Positions 23,206-28,288 of a stretch of DNA of 28,288 nucleotides are shown one piece after another. This DNA comes from Nitrospinota bacterium (GTDB taxonomy: Bacteria > JADFOP01 > DATKYB01), in assembly GCA_035528715.1 (NCBI GenBank), contig DATKYB010000145.1:1-28288 (forward strand), given 5' to 3'. Made by a program: the position numbers and the translations under genes. The stretch's first letter is position 1; every line of letters begins with the position of its first letter. A model generated the notes under the pieces. That model did not search any database and was not told the origin of the DNA. It saw only the letters and a program-made list of their open reading frames with translations.

Positions 23206-23251
23206 CTTATTTTTAAACTGTGATAAAATTATGATAGAATTTAAAAATAAG
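23206..23251. repeat. 12-bp inverted repeat between divergent genes, likely operator or promoter region
   Basis: CTTATTTTTAAA (23206-23217) and TTTAAAAATAAG (23240-23251) are exact inverse complements around a 22-bp AT-rich centre containing TATGAT (23230-23235). It fills the middle of the 99-bp gap between acuC (minus) and the phosphoribosyltransferase gene (plus). Confidence 0.65.
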
Positions 23252-23287
23252 AATTTTGGGATTTTATTAAAGATGTAAGGATGGGAT

Positions 23288-23923
23288 ATGTTTGAAGACA
23301 GAAGAGATGCTGGAGAGAGACTTGCCAAAGCCTTAAAGAAGTATAAAAACAGAAAAGTCTTGGTCTTAGGGATTCCAAGAGGAGGTGTAGAGGTAGCCTA
23401 CCACGTTGCTAAATATCTGGATGCCGAATTTTCAATGCTTGTTGCGAGAAAATTACCCTATCCCTATAATCCAGAAGCAGGGTTTGGTGCCATTGCTGAA
23501 GATAACAGCATCTTTATGTTTAAAAATGCAGAGAGAGAGCTTTCCAAAAAGGAGATAGAAAAGATTATAGAAGAACAAAAACAGGAGGTTAAAAGAAGAG
23601 TAGAGAGATTGAGAAAAGGCAAGCCGCTCCCGGAAATCTCTGGAAGAGAGGTTATACTGATTGATGACGGTCTGGCAATGGGATCGACAATGCGAACAGC
23701 AATCATGCTCTGTAAGAATAGGAAAGCAGAGAGAATTGTTGTTGCTGTGCCTGTCTCTGGAAGAGATATTGCAAGAGATATAGGTGAAATGGTTGATGAA
23801 ATCGTTGTTTTGGAAAAGCCTCTCTTTTTTTATGCAGTGGCACAGGTTTATAATAACTGGTATGATGTTTCTGATGAAGAAGTTTTAGAAATAATGAAAA
23901 AGGCAGAAGAAATTTTTAAATAG
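23288..23923 (+). CDS. Phosphoribosyltransferase-family protein
   Basis: This 211-residue type I PRTase-fold protein carries the PRPP-binding motif VILIDDGLAMGST at 122-134. The N-terminal part has RRDAGERLAKAL and LGIPRGGVEVA (about 28-37), and LVARKLPYPYNPEAGFGAIA follows. This combination marks a widespread uncharacterised group often annotated simply as phosphoribosyltransferase, sometimes fused to dienelactone-hydrolase-like domains. A charged coiled helix at about 85-112 precedes the PRPP loop. Whether it is an active enzyme and on which base is not known. The ATG follows AAGGATGGGAT. It is divergent from acuC and convergent with the YkvA gene. Confidence 0.87.
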   Translation: MFEDRRDAGERLAKALKKYKNRKVLVLGIPRGGVEVAYHVAKYLDAEFSMLVARKLPYPYNPEAGFGAIAEDNSIFMFKNAERELSKKEIEKIIEEQKQEVKRRVERLRKGKPLPEISGREVILIDDGLAMGSTMRTAIMLCKNRKAERIVVAVPVSGRDIARDIGEMVDEIVVLEKPLFFYAVAQVYNNWYDVSDEEVLEIMKKAEEIFK

Positions 23924-23969
23924 CTCTCTTAAGTGGTGAAAAAAATCAAAGTAATCTAAAAAGACGGGA

Positions 23970-24248
23970 TTATGAACTTTTTACTCTTGTCCTGCAATCC
24001 TCCAAAACTTCACTGGGAATCATCTTCAGTGCAACAATGACCAGAGAAGGTACAATGATAAAATCGTCAAGGTGACCGATGACAGGTATAAAATCTGGAA
24101 TAATATCGAAGGGCAAAAGTGTATACCCAACGGCAAGTCCGAGAAGTAACTTTGCCAGCTTCGGTGTTCGGCTATCCTTTAGGACGAGTTGATATACCTT
24201 AACCTCTTGTTTCAAATCCCTTCCTAAAGATTTCAATCTGTCAAGCAT
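23970..24248 (-). CDS. YkvA-family (DUF1232) small membrane protein
   Basis: This protein of about 92 residues has the DUF1232 core DSRTPKLAKLLLGLAVGYTL, followed by LLPFDIIPDFIPVIGHLDD. This is the family signature, with a hydrophobic hairpin and the conserved DxIPDFIPxxGxxDD. A second hydrophobic segment (FIIVPSLVIVAL) follows and the protein ends in a basic tail. Family function is unknown. The start is uncertain: the ATG at 24248 begins right before the conserved LDRLKSLGRDLKQE helix. An ATG at 24260 and a TTG at 24284 would lengthen it, and none has a clear ribosome-binding site. It converges with the phosphoribosyltransferase gene. Confidence 0.8.
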   Translation of the reverse strand: MLDRLKSLGRDLKQEVKVYQLVLKDSRTPKLAKLLLGLAVGYTLLPFDIIPDFIPVIGHLDDFIIVPSLVIVALKMIPSEVLEDCRTRVKSS

Positions 24249-24599
24249 ATATAAAAGCATAGATAATAAAAAGATTTTTTGCAATGAAAAGTTCTTGATT
24301 AATGAGACTGAAAATCATGTGGCCTTCAGTTCCTGTTGCGATTTAAGTCGTGATTTTGTTGATAATTTTAATTTCTAGGCAATTTTTGACATATTAAAAA
24401 GCTCATTGTTATCCTTCCAAGACCTTTTAATTCCATTATCCCCTTCAAACTGCAATGGTTAATCCATTATTTATGATCTATGGATTCCTTTAACCCAATT
24501 GGAATGATTATTGCTTGTAAATAAGTAGGTTTGCTGTGAACCAGGTCATAAAGTTATCTCCCTTCGAAAAAATAACAGAGGAGAAAGAGACGGCTTGTT
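24249..24599. other. Gene-free AT-rich stretch
   Basis: There is no supported gene. It contains TTGACA at 24386-24391 with only a poor -10 match (TGTTAT, 15 bp away), far from the next gene. GAGGAG at about 24580 lies too far from the ATG at 24600 to be its ribosome-binding site. No strong repeat or hairpin is visible. Confidence 0.5.
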
Positions 24600-25079
24600 A
24601 TGGTATATAAATCGGAGGTAGTAAAGGAGGATAGAATAGGGAAGAGGAACTCTACGGTTCCAAGATCATGTAGCTCAAAGTCCGCAAGGATGTTTTTGGG
24701 TGTATCCCTCCTCCTTCTTGTGGCCATAGCAATAGAGGGATGCGCATTAACTGCTGTTACAATCGCTACGGTGGCTTATCTAAATAGCAGAGATCATCAT
24801 ACGACCGCAAGGGGGGAATTAAAGGCAAAACCAGATAAGGTCTATGACGCCATGGTGCGTGTCATTGAGCAGAAGTCCGATATAACGATTGTAAAAAAGG
24901 ATGCTGAAAGCTATCTGGTTAAGGCCTCTAAGGGAAAAAAATATTTTAACGGTAAGGCTACCCCCCTTGGGAATGGGTGTACCCACCTGACCGTGACAGC
25001 TGATAAGGAACTGACGCTGGATGCTTTGAGGCAGATTTGCAGCGAACTTGGCTTGAGATACATATTGGTTAAAAATTGA
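24600..25079 (+). CDS. DUF3568-type lipoprotein
   Basis: This protein of up to 159 residues has a hydrophobic signal segment at about 31-47 (MFLGVSLLLLVAIAIEG) ending at C48. It resembles a lipoprotein signal, although E at -2 makes the lipobox imperfect. After it, ALTAVTIATVAYLNSRDHHTTARGELKAKPDKVYDA and the following alpha-beta segment match the DUF3568 pattern: a small periplasmic domain often found in Desulfobacterota. The start is uncertain. The ATG at 24600 gives a 30-residue basic leader before the signal, which is unusually long; the ATG at 24690 would start directly at the signal but has AAGG too close. Function is unknown. Confidence 0.72.
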   Translation: MVYKSEVVKEDRIGKRNSTVPRSCSSKSARMFLGVSLLLLVAIAIEGCALTAVTIATVAYLNSRDHHTTARGELKAKPDKVYDAMVRVIEQKSDITIVKKDAESYLVKASKGKKYFNGKATPLGNGCTHLTVTADKELTLDALRQICSELGLRYILVKN

Positions 25080-25107
25080 GTAAGGGGATAAGAGAGAATT
25101 TTGTTTT

Positions 25108-25608
25108 TTAGACCCTAACCCTCTTTGACTTCACAAAACCATATGGGATGGTTTTTTTATGGCCCCATATTTTAAAGGCTCTTAGAAGCCTTTGCTCTAT
25201 ATCAAACACTGGCTTTCCATCAGGCCCTACTCTGGTTTTCTCTTTTGTGCCTTCATAATTTGCTCTAAAAGATGATATAGGCTCCCATTTCCATTCACTC
25301 AAAAGGCCCTGTTTGGGTATTACTCTTCCATTACGCAGTAGGGGCCAGGGCTCTTCAAAATTTTTTCCGTCATATACAATAAGCGTATCTATTTTATTTC
25401 TTTTGGATTCTTGCTTAAATGACTTATCTCTCTTCAAGAGATTGAATATTCCTTTGTTAGCGAATACCCAAAAATCGCAATCCGAGTCGTCTTTAAAATT
25501 GTTATTAGCTCGAGACCCTAAAAACCATATAGATTCGATTTTGGGATATTTTTTTGTTAATCGGCGTAAGTATTTATAAACTTTGTTTGGAATTTTCAAG
25601 TTCATCAT
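25108..25608 (-). CDS. Nucleotidyltransferase-domain protein (MNT-like)
   Basis: This 166-residue protein has a minimal nucleotidyltransferase (Pol beta-like) domain. The GS motif is G31-S32 (WFLGSRANNN), the metal-binding pair D43-x-D45 lies in DDSDCDFWVF, and a third acid, D74, is in NKIDTLIVYD. All catalytic positions are therefore present. The C-terminal half (EEPWPLLRNGRVIPKQG, then WEPISSFRANYEGTKEKTRV) is not recognised and ends in a basic tail. MNT proteins often pair with HEPN toxins, but no HEPN gene is next to it. It could instead be an aminoglycoside-type or RNA nucleotidyltransferase. The ribosome-binding site AGGAGTG precedes the first ATG. Confidence 0.8.
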   Translation of the reverse strand: MMNLKIPNKVYKYLRRLTKKYPKIESIWFLGSRANNNFKDDSDCDFWVFANKGIFNLLKRDKSFKQESKRNKIDTLIVYDGKNFEEPWPLLRNGRVIPKQGLLSEWKWEPISSFRANYEGTKEKTRVGPDGKPVFDIEQRLLRAFKIWGHKKTIPYGFVKSKRVRV

Positions 25609-25722
25609 TCACTCCTATTATTTCTTCACTTCCCATCACCGGCAACCCTACCTATAATGAAAACTAATATTAACTTTTTAATTTGTCCCCCATGGTTTTT
25701 TACTGTGGGTTTAAACCAATCA

Positions 25723-27126
25723 CTAAGGGTAAAATTTATACGCATATCCCAGACATATTGGCCTTTTCCTGTCAGACCTCTCTATCTGTGTCCTTGCGAT
25801 ATAGATAAGAATCTTAAAAATAAGTCTTAATTTAAGAAAACGATGTCTAGCTGACTTCCTCATTAACTTAAGTATTACTCGAATTGAGAAAAATGAGGCA
25901 TTCACATCCCTTCTGATCTTTTTCAGATCCCTAACAGACAGCATATCAGAGTATACATTGCCTGATCCCTCTTCAATATGGTAATGATCAAGCTGTTTTA
26001 TCGTATCTATAAGAGGAGAATTTTTCGCAACCCTTAATAGCGATAAGACAATTGTATCCATACCAAGCTTACGTGAAAATCTGGCTATATCAAGCATCTC
26101 ATCCCTGGTTTCCCCAATATTCCCTATGATATAATAGCAATGATATATAAAATTAAATCTTCTTAATACCTTAAAGGATTCTCTGATTTCTTTAATAGTA
26201 AAGCCTTTATTCATCGATTCTAGGGTCTTATCCTGTGAGGATTCTATACCTATCATAAACGATGTAAAGCCCGCCTTATACATCTTCTTGAGAATATCGG
26301 GTCTTTTCGCAATGGAGAGCCTGGTATTAATTATATATTTCTTTTTAATCCCTTCTTTGATTAAAAGATCGCATATTCTTTCTACCCAATCCAAGTCATG
26401 CGTAAAAATATCGTCTACAAAAGCAATGAGTCCTGCCTCTATAGATTTAATCTCCTTAACTACAGATTCCGGTGTTCTACATGACCATCCTCTCTTCTCT
26501 CCTAGTGGATTGAAAGAGAAATCACAGAACCTGCAATTGAATGGACACCCCCTGGATGCGGACAAAAGGTCTATTTTTATAGCTGTATTAAATTCATCAA
26601 CTTTAATTTTATATTTGTAACGACGGAGTCCACGATTTGGATAAAGATCGCTCTGTATAGGCTGAAGCTCTCTATTCTTATTGTGGACAATCTTATCATT
26701 TAATTTAAATGATAGACCATCTATATCAGATGATATGCCTTTTTGAACAATTTCTCTTACAATCTCTTCCCCATCCCCTCGGACAATACCATCTATTCTT
26801 AGAATATTTTCAAAAAGTTCGTCAACATATATTGTTGCGTGTCTTCCTCCAACGATAACTGTTATATTTTCGGGTATACTGTTAATGGTAGCTTTTACAA
26901 ACTCCTCTTCGAGACCCCAATTGTGGCTTACGAGGACCAGATCAGTCTTATCTTCAATAAATGAAGAAAAAGGCTCTTTTTCGTACCTCAGGTCAATTAT
27001 CTTTATACTATCTACCATATTTTCTATGGCACTTGCTATATACTCAAGACCTAAAGGTGGGAAAAAACCTATGCTTTTCAGTTCTTTCTTGTAAGGATAT
27101 ACACATAAAACATTTTTATATTTCAT
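25723..27126 (-). CDS. B12-binding-domain-type radical SAM protein
   Basis: This 467-residue protein has an N-terminal Rossmann-like B12-binding-type domain (residues about 1-135, with PPLGLEYIASAIE and IVGGRHATIY). The radical SAM domain follows, with the cluster motif C194-x3-C198-x2-C201 (SRGCPFNCRFC). The cobalamin-ligand motif DxHxxG is absent; the equivalent stretch reads DLRYEKE, so it may not bind B12 through a histidine. The Elp3/MiaB-like core continues with AFVDDIFTHD, MIGIESSQDKTLESMNKGF and YYIIGNIGETRDEM. The C-terminus (about 410-467) is rich in Arg and Lys. Relatives make lipids, tetrapyrroles or methylated natural products; no partner gene tells which. Substrate unknown. Confidence 0.88.
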   Translation of the reverse strand: MKYKNVLCVYPYKKELKSIGFFPPLGLEYIASAIENMVDSIKIIDLRYEKEPFSSFIEDKTDLVLVSHNWGLEEEFVKATINSIPENITVIVGGRHATIYVDELFENILRIDGIVRGDGEEIVREIVQKGISSDIDGLSFKLNDKIVHNKNRELQPIQSDLYPNRGLRRYKYKIKVDEFNTAIKIDLLSASRGCPFNCRFCDFSFNPLGEKRGWSCRTPESVVKEIKSIEAGLIAFVDDIFTHDLDWVERICDLLIKEGIKKKYIINTRLSIAKRPDILKKMYKAGFTSFMIGIESSQDKTLESMNKGFTIKEIRESFKVLRRFNFIYHCYYIIGNIGETRDEMLDIARFSRKLGMDTIVLSLLRVAKNSPLIDTIKQLDHYHIEEGSGNVYSDMLSVRDLKKIRRDVNASFFSIRVILKLMRKSARHRFLKLRLIFKILIYIARTQIERSDRKRPICLGYAYKFYP

Positions 27127-27396
27127 GATATCTTACGAACTTTCCATACACCTCATTTTGTTATGTATCAGTAAGGGAAGGAACAAGTTAGATTGTGCTT
27201 TTTCGTGAAATGTTAATAGATGTGATATCGGGACAATCCATATTTGTAATCAATAGTGTTAAGAGAAAATGAAACTTGTAGAGAAAGTCTGCCGATATTT
27301 AATCCGACCTTTTAGCAAAATCTAAGATATATTGAGAGATGAAACTTTAGAATCTCTTGTGTATTCGGTTATTCCACCCTTATTATCTCTGTTATT

Positions 27397-27663
27397 CTAA
27401 TATCTTCGATAATCTTTTCTCTGTCTGCTTCTCGGGGGTCGAGCCTCATTAACTTTCAAGGTGCGTCCTTTAAAGTCGATACCATCCAGTTCTTCCTTTG
27501 CTTTTTCAGCTTCTGATTGGCTAGACATTTCAATAAACCCGAAGCCTCTCCCTTCAATGACCTTGATTTCCTTCACTTCACCATATTTGGAAAACAATTC
27601 TTTTAACTGGTCATTATCTACAGAATAATCAAGATTGCCTACAAAAAGTTTACTTCCTTGCAT
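27397..27663 (-). CDS. RNA-binding protein with one RRM domain
   Basis: This 88-residue protein is a single RNA recognition motif, as in cyanobacterial Rbp and many bacterial glycine-poor RRM proteins. RNP2 is LFVGNL at 6-11 and RNP1 is RGFGFIEM at 39-46, with the aromatic residues that stack on RNA. The linker helix DNDQLKELFSKYGEVKEI and the second helix SEAEKAKEELDGIDF are typical. The short basic tail (PPRSRQRKDYRRY) replaces the Gly-rich tail of some relatives. AAGGAG lies 6 nt before the ATG. The stop codon is followed by 270 bp without a gene. Such proteins are often cold-induced in cyanobacteria, and a cold-shock protein gene lies just upstream. Confidence 0.92.
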   Translation of the reverse strand: MQGSKLFVGNLDYSVDNDQLKELFSKYGEVKEIKVIEGRGFGFIEMSSQSEAEKAKEELDGIDFKGRTLKVNEARPPRSRQRKDYRRY

Positions 27664-27738
27664 TCTTATCTCCTTATCTTAATCATGAGTGCCTGATCTG
27701 GAAAAAATTCAAGTGACATAGTGGCAAGGTTTCAGAGG

Positions 27739-28167
27739 TTAAGTGATTTCTAAGAGCTGGATATCAAAAGTCAGGTCTTTCCCAGCCAGAGGGTGGTTGG
27801 CATCTAATGTTATGCTCGATTCAGAGACATCGGTCACCGTGACCGTGATTTTTTGGCCACTATCTAACTGGACCTGTAACTGGTGATTAACCTGAGGATT
27901 GATGTGTTCTGGTAATTGCTTTCGATCTAACTCCACTACGCGTTCCTCATTGTAAGGGCCATAAGCATTTTGTGCCTCGATGGTAATGGTTTTCGATTCG
28001 CCATGACTCATTCCGACTACGGATTCTTCAAAGTCCGGGAGTACCTGGCCCTTGCCTAAAAGAAATTGGAGAGGATCGCTGTTTCTGGAGGTGTCAAAGA
28101 CCGTTCCATCCTCCAATTTGCCCGTGTAGTGAACCTTAACAGTATCGCCATTCTGTGCCTTTGCCAT
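27739..28167 (-). CDS. FKBP-type peptidyl-prolyl isomerase, SlyD-like
   Basis: This 142-residue cytoplasmic prolyl isomerase and chaperone resembles SlyD. The FKBP core begins GDTVKVHYTGKLEDGTVFDTS and continues with PLQFLLGKGQVLPDFEESVVGM. The insert-in-flap domain follows (ESKTITIEAQNAYGPYNEERV, then VELDRKQLP), and the core resumes with ITLDANHPLAGKDLTFDIQLLEI. The NHPLAGK motif is highly conserved. It lacks the His-rich metal-binding tail of E. coli SlyD. The ATG follows AAAGGA. It lies downstream of a cold-shock gene, from which a terminator separates it, and 75 bp ahead of the RRM gene, with which it may be co-transcribed. Chaperone and RNA-binding genes together fit a stress or cold response; that is inferred. 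Confidence 0.93.
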   Translation of the reverse strand: MAKAQNGDTVKVHYTGKLEDGTVFDTSRNSDPLQFLLGKGQVLPDFEESVVGMSHGESKTITIEAQNAYGPYNEERVVELDRKQLPEHINPQVNHQLQVQLDSGQKITVTVTDVSESSITLDANHPLAGKDLTFDIQLLEIT

Positions 28168-28192
28168 TTTTTTCCTTTTATTTATGAAAAAA

Positions 28193-28215
28193 AGGCCCGG
28201 AGAGATTCCAGGCCT
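28193..28215 (-). terminator. Rho-independent terminator after the cold-shock gene
   Basis: On the minus strand AGGCC-T-GGA, loop ATCTC, TCC-G-GGCCT form a stem with one internal mismatch, followed by a run of T (plus A28186-28192). It starts about 10 bp after the stop codon at 28226-28228. Confidence 0.85.
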
Positions 28216-28225
28216 CTTTTTCAGT

Positions 28226-28288
28226 TTACAATTTTACTACATTTTTGGCTTTTATCCCTTTTGAATCATTCTCGGTGTCGAACTCGAC
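28226..28288 (-). CDS. Cold-shock domain protein (CspA family), 3' end
   Basis: Only the last 20 codons and the stop lie in the window; the gene begins to the right. The peptide VEFDTENDSKGIKAKNVVKL matches the C-terminal strand of CspA-type RNA chaperones, where VEFxxxxGxKGxxAxNV is usual. The family's single-stranded RNA/DNA-binding motifs (RNP1 and RNP2) would be in the missing part. A strong terminator follows. The short length limits certainty, but the pattern and position at the end of a small transcription unit agree. Confidence 0.8.
   Translation of the reverse strand, partial: VEFDTENDSKGIKAKNVVKL

Overview
The window is AT-rich bacterial chromosome carrying about 29 genes. The gene set points to an anaerobic or microaerophilic, Desulfobacterota-like bacterium: a small single-chain siroheme sulfite reductase of the Desulfovibrio type, a membrane-anchored triheme c7-type cytochrome, a tripartite tricarboxylate transporter (TTT), several one-domain PilZ proteins, and a GMP-synthase ATPPase with no amidotransferase domain. 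This assignment is an inference from gene content. No rRNA, tRNA or phylogenetic marker was found to fix the taxon.

Layout. 1-1681: a defence or mobile-type end, with the 3' part of a type I restriction specificity gene (hsdS), then a toxin-antitoxin pair (XRE-Panacea antitoxin and RelE-like toxin) behind a repeat-rich promoter. 1682-2234: a gene-free stretch with a structured, possibly repeated element. 2235-4008: glycogen genes, a 103-aa CBM48 protein followed by glgC. 4361-7349: NAD-type malic enzyme and a threonine-synthase-like PLP enzyme. 7368-12616 (minus strand): a compact operon of tartrate/D-malate dehydrogenase, an enolase-superfamily dehydratase and the TTT transporter TctC-TctA-TctB, which looks like uptake and oxidation of a hydroxy-di- or tricarboxylic acid. 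12617-13943: a triheme cytochrome between two long gene-free stretches that hold copies of a dispersed repeat.

13944-19434: three consecutive PilZ genes and a fourth 4 kb away, separated by an AsmA-like membrane protein, a small cysteine-containing protein, the sulfite reductase and a class II photolyase. 19479-21963: GuaA-like ATPPase, PC4-type ssDNA-binding protein, Cas4/RecB-like nuclease and a Cys/His-rich miniprotein. 22052-25608: AcuC-type deacetylase divergent from a phosphoribosyltransferase, a YkvA protein, a DUF3568 lipoprotein and a nucleotidyltransferase. 25723-28288 (minus strand): radical SAM enzyme, RRM protein, FKBP/SlyD prolyl isomerase and the 3' end of a cold-shock protein gene with its terminator.

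The most interesting items are the Panacea toxin-antitoxin module with its repeat operator, the four-member PilZ family with duplicated upstream DNA, the carboxylate operon, the GuaA-like enzyme that has lost conserved GMP-synthase motifs, and a non-coding repeat family seen four times in gene-free DNA.
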